A stretch of DNA of 64,000 nt, from NCBI GenBank assembly GCA_048393055.1, contig DBFJJS010000013.1:62001-126000 (forward strand), written 5' to 3'. Positions 8,042-16,582 of this stretch are shown here, piece by piece. The translations under genes were made by a program, and so were the position numbers. The notes beneath the pieces were generated by a model. It had not been told where the DNA came from and made no database searches. It saw nothing but the letters and a program-made list of their open reading frames with translations. The DNA is from Faeciplasma sp048393055 (GTDB lineage Bacteria > Bacillota > Clostridia > Oscillospirales > Ruminococcaceae). Position 1 is the first letter of the stretch, and every line of letters begins with the position of its first letter.

Positions 8042-8788
8042 TTATTGCCTCTGCCGCTTCCAAATTATTTCGCCGCTGTCCATTACCGGTCCTTCGCGGC
8101 ATATTCTTTTGTTTCCCGTGAGCGTTTTGCACGAGCAGCCCATGCACGCTCCGAAGCCGCAGCCCATCCTCTCCTCAAAGCTGTACTGACCCTCCGTCTT
8201 TACAGCCCGGCTCAGCGCCCTGAACATCGGCTCAGGTCCGCAGGTATAGAAAAAGCTGTAGTCAATCCCCGCCATCGCGTCGGTGACAAAGCCCTTCACG
8301 CCGCAGGAGCCGTCCGCTGTGGCGATTATCGTCCTTACTCCGAGCGCCTTGAACTCCTCCTCGTAAAATACGTCGGCGGCGCTGTTGAAGCCTAAAACTG
8401 CGCTCACGTCCTTTTTCTGTGCTATCAGCCTTTTGGCAAGACCGTACAGCGGAGGAACTCCCACGCCTCCTCCGATAAGAAGGGGCTTGTCCCCGCTTTT
8501 TGACATATCATAACCGTTTCCGAGTCCCGAAAGCGCGTCCAGCTTATCGCCCTCGCCGAGCCTTGACATCGCGTCCGTCCCCGCGCCTACCACCTTATAT
8601 ATCAGGGTAAGGCTGCCGCAGCCCCAGTCACACACCGATATCGGGCGTCTGAGATACAGCCCGTCCAGCTTAAGGTTCACAAACTGCCCCGGAGCAGTAA
8701 TTGCGCTCGTATCTCCCGAAAGCAGCATTTCATACACGTCCTGCGCTATTTTTTTATTTGACCTTACAGTATAAATTACCTGTTTCAT
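8042..8788 (-). CDS. pyrK: Dihydroorotate dehydrogenase electron transfer subunit
   Basis: 248 residues, FAD/2Fe-2S ferredoxin-reductase-like subunit of the PyrD-PyrK complex. FAD motif LRRPISVCDW, NAD-binding LLIGGGVGVPPLYGLAKRL, and a C-terminal cysteine cluster (CGFGACMGCSCKT with a further Cys in KRICREG) that binds 2Fe-2S. Usual clostridial order pyrK-pyrD. The ATG at 8788 has only a close GAGG, so the ribosome site is weak. Confidence 0.93.
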   Translation of the reverse strand: MKQVIYTVRSNKKIAQDVYEMLLSGDTSAITAPGQFVNLKLDGLYLRRPISVCDWGCGSLTLIYKVVGAGTDAMSRLGEGDKLDALSGLGNGYDMSKSGDKPLLIGGGVGVPPLYGLAKRLIAQKKDVSAVLGFNSAADVFYEEEFKALGVRTIIATADGSCGVKGFVTDAMAGIDYSFFYTCGPEPMFRALSRAVKTEGQYSFEERMGCGFGACMGCSCKTLTGNKRICREGPVMDSGEIIWKRQRQ

Positions 8789-8811
8789 GCCTCAGCCGCA
8801 TCCTTTTCAAA

Positions 8812-10026
8812 CTATTTTAAATCCTTATAGACTACTCTGCCGCCGTATACGCAAAGAACGCACCTGCCGTACACAGTGTCGCCGGCAAACGGCGTAGCCC
8901 TGCCCATCGACAAAAATTCCTCCGGGTCTACGGCATACGGTCTTGAGACCTCGAACACCGCAAAATCCCCCGCCGCGTCCAATGGAATATTAAACCTTTT
9001 TCTCGGGTTAGCGCTCATAAGCTCTGCAAGCCTCTCGACGGTTATCACGCCCTCCATTACAAGTCCTGTGTAAAGCTCTGCAAACGCCGTCTCAAGCCCG
9101 ACTATTCCCATCAGGCTGTCTTTAAGCCCGCGGGACTTCTCCTGCGCGCTGTGAGGAGCATGGTCTGTCGCTATCATATCTATGGTGCCGTCTAAAATCC
9201 CCTCTATCAGCGCCTGCCTGTCGCTTTTTGACCTCAGCGGCGGGTTCATCTTAAAGCGTCCGTCCTCCTTAAGGTCGTCCTCGCACAAGAGTAGGTAGTG
9301 CGGTCCTGTCTCGCAGGTGATGTTTACCCCTTCCCTTTTTGCACGCCGTATCAGCTCGACGCTCTCCTTTGCAGATATGTGGCACACATGGTATGCGCAG
9401 CCGGTTTCCTTCGCAAGACGAAGATCCCGCTCTATCTGCTCGTATTCGCTTGCGCTGCATATGCCCTTGTGACCGTGGGCGGCGGCGTATTCTCCGTCAT
9501 GGATATATCCGCCGTTTAAAAGCGAGTTGACCTCGCAGTGCGCCGCGATTATTTTATCAAGCCGCCTGGCCTCATTCATCGCCTGGCGCATCACGAACTC
9601 GTCCTGAACTCCCCTGCCGTCGTCCGAAAACGCGCAGACGCTTTTGCTCATGCCCTCCATATCGGAAAGCGCCTCGCCCTTTTCCCCGATTGTTATCGAG
9701 CCGTACGGCAAAACCTTTACCAGCGCATCCCGCCTTATTATCTCAAGCTCGGCGTTAAGGTGACTGACGCTGTCCGGAACGGGACTGAGGTTAGGCATTG
9801 CGCACACCGCGGTATACCCGCCGCGCGCGGCGGACATCGAGCCTGTTTTTATCGTCTCCTTATAAGAAAAGCCCGGCTCTCTGAAATGCACATGAACATC
9901 GCAAAGTCCGGGCGTAATTACATATTTGCAAGAATTATTAAGTGAAATGCCGTTCCGGGACAGAAAGTCAAGCGCAGCCTCTCTTCCGGCGTCACTACTT
10001 ACCTCTTTGACGTTTGAAAACTGCAT
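8812..10026 (-). CDS. pyrC: Dihydroorotase
   Basis: 404 residues, class I dihydroorotase closing carbamoyl aspartate to dihydroorotate. Metal motifs DVHVHFREPG, AFSDDGRGVQ, IAAHCE, CHISAKESVELI and ATDHAPHS are all present. ATG at 10024-10026 has GGAGGG 7 bases upstream; an in-frame ATG at 10062 and longer forms would start inside or before the leader terminator and are rejected. First gene of the pyr operon. Confidence 0.94.
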   Translation of the reverse strand: MQFSNVKEVSSDAGREAALDFLSRNGISLNNSCKYVITPGLCDVHVHFREPGFSYKETIKTGSMSAARGGYTAVCAMPNLSPVPDSVSHLNAELEIIRRDALVKVLPYGSITIGEKGEALSDMEGMSKSVCAFSDDGRGVQDEFVMRQAMNEARRLDKIIAAHCEVNSLLNGGYIHDGEYAAAHGHKGICSASEYEQIERDLRLAKETGCAYHVCHISAKESVELIRRAKREGVNITCETGPHYLLLCEDDLKEDGRFKMNPPLRSKSDRQALIEGILDGTIDMIATDHAPHSAQEKSRGLKDSLMGIVGLETAFAELYTGLVMEGVITVERLAELMSANPRKRFNIPLDAAGDFAVFEVSRPYAVDPEEFLSMGRATPFAGDTVYGRCVLCVYGGRVVYKDLK

Positions 10027-10075
10027 AGCCACACCCTCCGTTTCGATATGATAACAAGCCATGGATGCGAAGCGC

Positions 10076-10107
10076 AAAAGAAAAGACCCTGCCGTTTTAA
10101 GCAGGGT
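10076..10107 (-). terminator. pyr leader terminator (attenuator candidate)
   Basis: Stem ACCCTGC / GCAGGGT (10101-10107 with 10086-10092) followed by a U-rich tail. On the RNA, AAGCAGG at 10167-10173 is complementary to CCUGCUU in the terminator 5' arm, and the same AGCAGG can instead pair in a small CCUG-ACAAAAG-CAGG hairpin. The three pairings exclude each other, as in transcription attenuators. Confidence 0.7.
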
Positions 10108-10254
10108 AGCAGTTAATTTCAAGCGCGGCAGCGCTCCCGTCCGCCACGCATATATTAAGCTTTTATCCTGCTTTTGTCAGGCTTTAAACATCTGCTGCTC
10201 ATTATTTGATGCTTCTTACAGCGTAAGTATATCAGATTATTTACATATTGTCAA
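10108..10254 (-). promoter_or_regulatory. pyr operon promoter and leader
   Basis: TTGACA (10249-10254), 17-base spacer, TATACT (10226-10231). With the terminator at 10076-10107 and the terminator at 10316-10346 this accounts for the gene-free stretch 10027-10357. The leader starts around 10219 and contains a 15-codon ORF (10155-10202, MSSRCLKPDKSRIKA) and a second, Arg-rich 10-codon ORF (MRGGRERCRA) just before the terminator; neither has a good ribosome site. I could not find the PyrR-binding loop consensus. Confidence 0.75.
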
Positions 10255-10315
10255 CATAAAGCTGCGCGTTTAGCCTACGCATGTATGAGCGCATCAAACG
10301 CCATGAAATGCCATG

Positions 10316-10346
10316 AAAAAGCGCGCCGGTGCAGTTCCCGGCGCGC
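10316..10346 (-). terminator. Terminator after the APH-like gene
   Basis: GCGCGCCGG / CCGGCGCGC stem (9 bp, 8-base loop, 10321-10346) followed by UUUUUC on the minus strand. Confidence 0.9.
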
Positions 10347-10357
10347 TTAATATGCAA

Positions 10358-11110
10358 TTATTCGTAATCCACAACGTCAACCCACGAACGCAGGAACTCC
10401 TTCTCGTGCTCGTTGCCCTTTACGGACTGAGAAGCCGCTACGATAGGCATCCACTTCTGAACATACTGCCTTGCAGTATCGCTCTTTTTGCAGAAGAGGT
10501 CAAGATACTTTTTCGCGGTATCTTCATCGCCGTTAAGGCAGAAAAGAAGGTATGTTCTCGCGGCGTCGGCGGAGGCGTTGCCCTGAGTGGCATGCGCCCA
10601 GTCGATAACGTATGGTGTGCCGTCGCTTGTGATTATGATGTTGGACGGGTTAAAATCGCCATGGCATAGCTTGTCGTGCTTAGGCATGCCGTCCAGCCTT
10701 GTGTCAAGCTCATAGCGGGTAGTGGCGTCAAATTCGGTGAGGCTTATCTTGCGCTTCATCTTATCTCTGAGCTTGGTAAGAAGAGGACATTTCTTTGACT
10801 GAACCTCAAGCTGGAGGTCTACAAACTGCTCAAGATACCTATCCTTGTTGTCAGGATCCTCTTCCATAAGCTGCGCCAACGTCTTGCCCTCGATAAAGTC
10901 TGTGACAATAGCCCATTTTCCGCCGTCTATGGTCATAATGCTCTTGATCTTGGGGATGTTTAAGCCCGTTTCCTCAACTCTCGCCTGATTGAGCGCTTCG
11001 TTGAGTATGTCAGCCTTAGAATAATTTTCGTCGAATACCTTGTAGCAAAGATCGCCGTCGCGGTAGACGGTCTTGTCCTTGCGCTTGGCAATTACATTAT
11101 TGAGATTCAT
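10358..11110 (-). CDS. Aminoglycoside/choline phosphotransferase-fold kinase
   Basis: 250 residues. The Brenner-type catalytic motif LCHGDFNPSNIII and the metal motif YVIDWAHAT identify the APH/choline kinase fold. The N-terminal lobe has the strand pattern of a small kinase (KTVYRDGDLCYKVF). The substrate is not evident; relatives are often annotated as a phosphotransferase paralogous family and may act on small metabolites. GGAGGG precedes the ATG at 11108-11110. It lies 19 bases after adhE in the same direction and may share its transcript; a strong terminator follows. Confidence 0.75.
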   Translation of the reverse strand: MNLNNVIAKRKDKTVYRDGDLCYKVFDENYSKADILNEALNQARVEETGLNIPKIKSIMTIDGGKWAIVTDFIEGKTLAQLMEEDPDNKDRYLEQFVDLQLEVQSKKCPLLTKLRDKMKRKISLTEFDATTRYELDTRLDGMPKHDKLCHGDFNPSNIIITSDGTPYVIDWAHATQGNASADAARTYLLFCLNGDEDTAKKYLDLFCKKSDTARQYVQKWMPIVAASQSVKGNEHEKEFLRSWVDVVDYE

Positions 11111-11129
11111 AATAACCCTCCTCTTTTAC

Positions 11130-13838
11130 TTACTTGGTCTTCTTAGCCTTGGACTTGTTCAAAACCTGCTTGCTGGGATCTGCGTCCGAGCTGAGAACTC
11201 CGTCGTCGACATAGGGAAGCTTCTTCTCAACAAAGTGCCTTCCATAATATGCGTTGAGGTACATCTGCTTGATCTCGCTCATGAGCGGGTATCTCGGGTT
11301 AGCGCCTGTGCACTGATCGTCGAACGCCTGCTCGGTCATTTCGTCGAGCCTGTCGAGGAAGTCCTTTTCGTCTATGCCGTAGTCGCGGATTGTCTTCTTG
11401 ATTCCGACCCTCTCCTTGAGAGCGTTTACAGCTGCGATAAGAGCCTCAAGCTTCTCCTCGTCGGTGTTGCCGCCGAGCCCGAGAGCAGTCGCAACCTCCG
11501 CATAGCGGGCAAGGGTGTGCGGGTGATCGTACTGCGGGAAGGTTCCCATCTTGGTAGGAACTTCGGCAGAGTTGAATCTGAGAACCTCTTCGATCATCAG
11601 CGCGTTGGCGACACCGTGCGCAATGTGGTGGAATGCGCCGAGCTTATGAGCCATAGAGTGGCATACGCCGAGAAACGCGTTTGCAAACGCCATACCTGCC
11701 ATTGTAGCGGCGTTAGCCATCTTCTCTCTTGCGATAACGTCTGTCTGGCCGTTGTCGTATGCGTCGGGAAGATACTTGAATATTGTTTTAAGAGCCTGGA
11801 TTGCAAGACCGTCGGTATAATCTGTAGCCATGACGGAAGCGTATGCCTCCAGAGCGTGTGTAACCGCGTCTATACCGGAAGCCGCGGTAAGACCCTTGGG
11901 GGCGGTCATGTGGAAGTCGGTATCGACAATAGCCATGTTGGGCAGAAGCTGATAATCTGCAAGAGGATATTTAATGCCGGACTTCTCGTCTGTGATAACG
12001 GCGAAGGGAGTTACCTCAGAGCCTGTACCTGCCGAAGTCGGGATTGCAACAAAGTATGCCTTTTCGCCCATCTTCGGGAAGGTGTATACCCTCTTACGGA
12101 TATCCATAAACCTCATTGCCATATCCATGAAGTCAGCCTCGGGATGCTCATAGAGAACCCACATGATCTTGCCGGCGTCCATTGCGCTTCCGCCGCCGAG
12201 AGCTATAATGCAGTCGGGCTTGAAGGATCTCATCTGCTCTGCGCCGGCCTTTGCGCTCGCAAGCGTCGGGTCGGGAGCTACGTCGAAGAAGGTGGTGTGT
12301 ACTATTCCCATCTCGTCGAGCTTGTCGGTTATTGGCTTGGTGTAGCCGCTCTGATAGAGGAAGCTGTCGGTCACGATAAACGCGCGCTTCTTGTTCATTA
12401 CGGTCTTGAGCTCATCGAGCGCTACGGGCAGGCAGCCCTTCTTGATGTAAACCTTCTCGGGTGCTCTGAACCAAAGCATATTCTCTCTCCTTTCGGCGAC
12501 TGTCTTTATGTTGATAAGGTGCTTTACTCCAACGTTCTCGCTTACAGAGTTGCCGCCCCATGAGCCGCAGCCGAGTGTAAGGGAGGGAGTAAGCTTGAAG
12601 TTGTACAGATCGCCTATGCCGCCCTGTGAGGAAGGTGTGTTGATAAGCACTCTGCAGGTCTTCATTCTCTCGTAGAACTTTTCTATCTTGTCCTGGCAGG
12701 TAGCTGTGTTGAGGTAAATGGAGGAAGTATGTCCATAACCTCCGTCCGCTACAAGGCGCTCAGCCTTTGAAAGGGCATCCTCAAAATCAGCCGCATGGTA
12801 CATGGCAAGTACCGGTGAAAGCTTTTCATGAGCGAACTCCTCGCTTATGTCAACGCTCTCAACCTCGCCGATAAGTATCTTCGTTCCCTCGGGGACACTC
12901 ACGCCCGCAAGCTCAGCAATCTTAGCCGCCGGCTGACCTACGATCTTTGCGTTTACAGAGCCGTTGATGATAATGGTCTTTCTTACCTTGTCTATCTCGT
13001 CGCCCTGAAGGAAGTAGCAGCCTCTGTATGCAAACTCCCTCTTAACAGCCTCGTATACGCTGTCCAGAACGATTACCGACTGCTCCGAAGCGCAGATCAT
13101 ACCATTATCAAAGGTCTTTGAATGTATAATTGAGTTTACTGCAAGAATAACGTCCGCAGTGTCGTCTATAATAGCGGGGGTATTGCCTGCGCCTACGCCG
13201 AGGGCGGGCTTTCCTGACGAATAAGCCGCCTTAACCATTCCGGGGCCGCCGGTTGCAAGGATTATGTCCGCTTCCTTCATAAGAAGGTTTGTCATGTCGA
13301 GCGACGGAACGTCTATCCAGTCGATGATTCCCTCCGGCGCTCCCGCTGCAACCGCCGCCTCAAGCACTATTCTTGCCGCCTCAGCAGTGCATTTCTTTGC
13401 CCTTGGGTGGGGGCTGATGATTATTGCATTTCTGGTCTTAAGCGCTATAAGGCACTTGAAAATCGCCGTTGACGTGGGGTTGGTGGTGGGAATTACCGCA
13501 GCGATAAGTCCTATCGGCTCGGCAACCTTCTTTATCCCGTACTCCTTGTCCTCCTCTATAACGCCGCAGGTCTTTGTGTTCTTATACGCGTTATAGATGT
13601 ATTCGGACGCGTAGTTGTTCTTTATAACCTTATCCTCTACTACGCCCATTCCGGTTTCTTCAACCGCAAACTTAGCAAGCGGAATCCTCTGCTTGTTTGC
13701 AGCTGATGCAGCAGCCAGGAATATCTTGTCCACCTGCTCCTGCGTGTAGGTTGAAAACACCTTCTGCGCTTCCCTTGCCTTCGCGATTATTTCCTCCAGC
13801 ATCTCTACGCTCTCTACACTCTTACGTTCGCCGTTCAT
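11130..13838 (-). CDS. adhE: Bifunctional acetaldehyde-CoA/alcohol dehydrogenase
   Basis: 902 residues, normal AdhE length. The N-terminal half is a CoA-acylating aldehyde dehydrogenase (AVIPTTNPTSTAIFK, catalytic Cys in DNGMICASEQS). The C-terminal half is an iron-dependent alcohol dehydrogenase (IALGGGSAMDAGKIMW, IPTSAGTGSEVTPFAVI, CHSMAHKLGAFHHIAHG metal ligands). It turns acetyl-CoA into ethanol with two NADH, a main redox outlet in fermentation; the family forms spirosomes. The ATG at 13838 is 5 bases after GGAGG; an in-frame ATG at 13850 would contain its own ribosome site and is rejected. Confidence 0.96.
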   Translation of the reverse strand: MNGERKSVESVEMLEEIIAKAREAQKVFSTYTQEQVDKIFLAAASAANKQRIPLAKFAVEETGMGVVEDKVIKNNYASEYIYNAYKNTKTCGVIEEDKEYGIKKVAEPIGLIAAVIPTTNPTSTAIFKCLIALKTRNAIIISPHPRAKKCTAEAARIVLEAAVAAGAPEGIIDWIDVPSLDMTNLLMKEADIILATGGPGMVKAAYSSGKPALGVGAGNTPAIIDDTADVILAVNSIIHSKTFDNGMICASEQSVIVLDSVYEAVKREFAYRGCYFLQGDEIDKVRKTIIINGSVNAKIVGQPAAKIAELAGVSVPEGTKILIGEVESVDISEEFAHEKLSPVLAMYHAADFEDALSKAERLVADGGYGHTSSIYLNTATCQDKIEKFYERMKTCRVLINTPSSQGGIGDLYNFKLTPSLTLGCGSWGGNSVSENVGVKHLINIKTVAERRENMLWFRAPEKVYIKKGCLPVALDELKTVMNKKRAFIVTDSFLYQSGYTKPITDKLDEMGIVHTTFFDVAPDPTLASAKAGAEQMRSFKPDCIIALGGGSAMDAGKIMWVLYEHPEADFMDMAMRFMDIRKRVYTFPKMGEKAYFVAIPTSAGTGSEVTPFAVITDEKSGIKYPLADYQLLPNMAIVDTDFHMTAPKGLTAASGIDAVTHALEAYASVMATDYTDGLAIQALKTIFKYLPDAYDNGQTDVIAREKMANAATMAGMAFANAFLGVCHSMAHKLGAFHHIAHGVANALMIEEVLRFNSAEVPTKMGTFPQYDHPHTLARYAEVATALGLGGNTDEEKLEALIAAVNALKERVGIKKTIRDYGIDEKDFLDRLDEMTEQAFDDQCTGANPRYPLMSEIKQMYLNAYYGRHFVEKKLPYVDDGVLSSDADPSKQVLNKSKAKKTK

Positions 13839-13888
13839 GTTAACCTCCAAAAAGAAAAATTTAACACTTTAATTCGTTCTGACCTTTA

Positions 13889-13960
13889 TAGATAAGTGTC
13901 TTATCTATTTTAGCTGTAATTAATGCCGCAGGCAAAATATGCCTGTGACAATCATTGTCC
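13889..13960 (-). promoter_or_regulatory. adhE leader with three stacked inverted repeats
   Basis: Between adhE and the spo0A terminator are TAGATAAG-tgt-CTTATCTA (13889-13907), CAGGC-n7-GCCTG (13929-13945) and GACAAT-c-ATTGTC (13947-13959). A TATAAT-like -10 (TGTTATAAT on the minus strand, about 13975-13983) lies upstream, so the repeats fall in the 5' UTR; the -35 is poor. They could be operator sites or RNA hairpins. I do not see a TTGTTAA-n4-TTAACAA Rex site. The rest of 13839-14149 shows nothing I recognise. Confidence 0.5.
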
Positions 13961-14149
13961 CAGCTATTTGAGTTTATTATAACACATCCAAGCCAGAAAA
14001 AGCTACACAAAAATAAAAAAACTCGCGATATCACTGTACATTTTTGCCGAGATTTCTTTGCGATATATATGCATTGTGCCTAAATTTTCGCAATTTCAGT
14101 CAGAGTCCCACCGATCTTGCTGTTGCGCTTGCGTCGGCATACAGAGAAA

Positions 14150-14180
14150 GGGCCCTGACGTATTGAATACGTCAGGGCCC
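14150..14180 (-). terminator. Terminator after spo0A
   Basis: GGGCCCTGACGTATT and its exact complement separated by one base, followed on the minus strand by UUUCUCU. Confidence 0.85.
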
Positions 14181-14197
14181 GAATCGTGCCGGAGGCA

Positions 14198-14977
14198 TCA
14201 TGCCATCACAACATTTTTATATCTGAGCTTGATTTTATCTACTATCAGAGCTATAAACTCTGAATTGGTTGGCTTGCCCTTGCCGGTGTTGACGGTATAT
14301 CCGAAAAATGAATTTAAAGTGTCAACGTCACCGCGATCCCATGCTATTTCAATCGCGTGGCGTATAGCGCGCTCTACCCTTGAAGGAGTAGTGTTAAACT
14401 CCTTTGCCACTGTCGGATACATCATCTTTGTGACGTTTTCAAGCATCTGAGAATCCTTTATTGAATGGATTATAGCGTTTCTCAAATAATGGTAGCCTTT
14501 TATATGAGCGGGCACGCCCAATTGATGTATCATCTCAGTTACAATCACCTCCATGTCGGGGACTGATTTTGAATGAACTGCCAGCGCCGGCTCCTCAAAA
14601 ATATCGTATCCCATTATCTGATTTATCCTGTCTCCGAGCATTCTGAAATCAAACGGCTTGACAATATAATAAGCCGCTCCCTCCTGCATTACCTGTCTTA
14701 GTGCAAACTCGTTTTCGCATGGAGCTGTGATAATAAAAGCCGGTCTTACCGAGCCTGACTTGTTCACTCTTTTCATAAGCTCTATCGCATCCAGCTTTGG
14801 CATCCACAGGTCCGCCACAACTACATCCGGGACTTCGTCCGTTATAGCCTCTAAAATCACTTCCCCGTCCTTTGGTCTGAGTATGCAGAAAAATCCCATG
14901 CCCCTAAGTTCCTGCGCACATCTCTGTCCGTATTCCTCGCTGTCGTCACCTATTAAAACCTTTAGCTTCTTTGTCAT
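14198..14977 (-). CDS. spo0A: Sporulation master regulator Spo0A
   Basis: 259 residues. Receiver domain with acidic pocket Asp11-Asp12 and phospho-acceptor Asp56 (VVVADLWMPKLD), Lys in YYIVKPFD. The C-terminal effector domain is strongly Spo0A-like (LGVPAHIKGYHYLRNAI, EFNTTPSRVERAIRHAIEIA recognition helix, GKPTNSEFIA). It controls entry into sporulation through 0A boxes. The ATG at 14977 has GGAG 7 bases upstream; the ATG at 14983 is too close to that site. A TGTCGAA box lies upstream at 15137-15143. Confidence 0.97.
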   Translation of the reverse strand: MTKKLKVLIGDDSEEYGQRCAQELRGMGFFCILRPKDGEVILEAITDEVPDVVVADLWMPKLDAIELMKRVNKSGSVRPAFIITAPCENEFALRQVMQEGAAYYIVKPFDFRMLGDRINQIMGYDIFEEPALAVHSKSVPDMEVIVTEMIHQLGVPAHIKGYHYLRNAIIHSIKDSQMLENVTKMMYPTVAKEFNTTPSRVERAIRHAIEIAWDRGDVDTLNSFFGYTVNTGKGKPTNSEFIALIVDKIKLRYKNVVMA

Positions 14978-15090
14978 CTTCATTCTCCTTTATAGTATGT
15001 AACGTATTCAAAGGCGGTTTATTTTGATATTTTGTAAGCCTTTTCCATATATTAACATAATAATTATCTATAATCAAGCAAAAATATTAC

Positions 15091-15143
15091 TTTTGTATAT
15101 GTATACAAAAATGTTGAATTATTTTTTTATTTTGCATGTCGAA
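15091..15143 (-). promoter_or_regulatory. Possible spo0A control region (0A box and inverted repeat)
   Basis: TGTCGAA (15137-15143, plus-strand reading) matches the Spo0A-box core. TTTTGTAT-atgt-ATACAAAA (15091-15110) is a perfect 8-bp inverted repeat. Both lie in the AT-rich gap upstream of spo0A. No clear sigma-A or sigma-H promoter could be assigned. Confidence 0.4.
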
Positions 15144-15174
15144 TGAAGTAAAATTATTAAAGTCAAATATAAAA

Positions 15175-15201
15175 ACAGACCTTCAACGTGTGAAAGCCTG
15201 T
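15175..15201 (-). terminator. Terminator after the UPF0210 gene
   Basis: 11-bp stem (ACAGGCUUUCA / UGAAGGUCUGU with two G-U pairs), 5-base loop, then UUUUUAUAUUU on the minus strand. Confidence 0.88.
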
Positions 15202-15214
15202 TTTGTCAAAGCAA

Positions 15215-16570
15215 TTAATTTTTAAGGCTGTGAAGGGGAGCCGGTATCTGCCCGCCTCGGTTTATAAACTTTGACGGAGACTTTGTATTCACCCTCATTA
15301 CCGGTCCGCAGCCAAACAGCCCTCCCCAGTCAAGCTCTTCGCCGACATCTTTGCCGATGGCTGGAATTATCCTTACGGCAGTGGTCTTTGAATTGACCAT
15401 GCCTATTGCCGCCTCATCCGCAATGATGGCGGCGATGGTGTCGGCTGTTGTGTCGCCTGGGATTACTATCATGTCAAGACCGACAGAGCAGACGGCGGTC
15501 ATGGCCTCCAGCTTTTCTATTGTAAGCGAACCGCTTTTCGCTGCCGCTATCATCCCGGAATCCTCCGATACCGGTATGAACGCTCCCGAAAGCCCTCCTA
15601 CCGACGAACAGGCCATAACTCCGCCCTTTTTGACGGCGTCGTTAAGAAGCGCGAGCGTGGCGGTGGTGCCTGGCGCTCCGCACTGCTCAAGACCTATTTC
15701 CTCAAGAATATGCGCGACGCTGTCGCCCACCTGCGGCGTAGGTGCGAGGGACAGATCAACTATTCCGAACGGCACGCCCAATCTTTCCGAAGCGGTAACT
15801 CCTACGAGCTGTCCCACTCTTGTTATCTTATACGCGGTAGTCTTTATTATGTTTGATACCTCGTTGATGTCTGCGTTCGGGTTTTTGGCAAGCGCGGACC
15901 TTACGACTCCAGGTCCTGATACTCCGACGTTTATAATACAGTCAGGCTCACCAACGCCGTGGTACGCTCCGGCCATAAACGGGTTATCGTCAACCGAGTT
16001 GCAAAATACAACGAGCTTTGCGGCGCCGAAGCACGCGCTTCCTGCGGTAGCCTCTGCGGTTTCGCGGACGATCCTGCCCATGAGCTTGCAGGCGTCGAGA
16101 TTGATTCCCGCCTTTGTAGAGCCGATATTTACAGAGGAGCAGACCCTGTTCGTAATTTTAAGAGCCTCGGGTATCGATTCAATAAGCTCCCTGTCCCCGG
16201 CGGCAAATCCCTTTTGCACCAGCGCGGAATATCCACCTATCAGATTTACGCCAACAGCCTGCGCCGCCTTGTCCATCGTCACGGCAAACTTGACCGGGCT
16301 TTGTCCGCACGCCGCGCTTATCATAGCTATAGGCGTTACGGATATGCGTTTATTTATAATAGGTATGCCGTATTCCTTTTCAATCTCATTTCCTACTTTT
16401 ACAAGATCTCTGGCGCAGCGGGTTATCTTATCGTAAACCTTTTGGCACGCCCTGTCTATATCCGAATCAATGCAGTCAAGAAGCGATATTCCCATCGTAA
16501 TGGTTCGTATATCCAGACATTCGTCCTGTATCATTCGGATAGTTTCCAAAATGTCACTGAGATTTATCAT
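15215..16570 (-). CDS. UPF0210 (DUF711) family protein
   Basis: 451 residues, matching the highly conserved UPF0210/PFL family (INLSDILETIRMIQDECLDI, SSVNIGSTKAGINLDA, CNSVDDNPFMAGAYHG, VIPGDTTADTIAAIIADE, LFGCGPVMRVN). The biochemical function is unknown to me; relatives resemble glycyl-radical-type barrels in outline but no radical motif is visible. It is almost always paired with the small ACT protein just upstream, and the two are 12 bases apart here, so they form one unit. GGAG precedes the ATG at 16568-16570. Confidence 0.9.
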   Translation of the reverse strand: MINLSDILETIRMIQDECLDIRTITMGISLLDCIDSDIDRACQKVYDKITRCARDLVKVGNEIEKEYGIPIINKRISVTPIAMISAACGQSPVKFAVTMDKAAQAVGVNLIGGYSALVQKGFAAGDRELIESIPEALKITNRVCSSVNIGSTKAGINLDACKLMGRIVRETAEATAGSACFGAAKLVVFCNSVDDNPFMAGAYHGVGEPDCIINVGVSGPGVVRSALAKNPNADINEVSNIIKTTAYKITRVGQLVGVTASERLGVPFGIVDLSLAPTPQVGDSVAHILEEIGLEQCGAPGTTATLALLNDAVKKGGVMACSSVGGLSGAFIPVSEDSGMIAAAKSGSLTIEKLEAMTAVCSVGLDMIVIPGDTTADTIAAIIADEAAIGMVNSKTTAVRIIPAIGKDVGEELDWGGLFGCGPVMRVNTKSPSKFINRGGQIPAPLHSLKN

Positions 16571-16582
16571 AATACCCGCTCC

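Noticed and set aside
10108..10230. PyrR-binding attenuator
   Set aside because: The conserved PyrR-binding loop could not be found in the leader, so only a generic attenuator is claimed.
11073..12563. 496-codon open frame on the plus strand opposite adhE
   Set aside because: Fully antisense to a well-supported AdhE; its translation shows no family motifs and reflects third-position bias of the true gene.
15351..16436. 361-codon open frame opposite the UPF0210 gene
   Set aside because: Shadow of a conserved coding frame, low-complexity Ser/Thr/Ala translation, no ribosome site.
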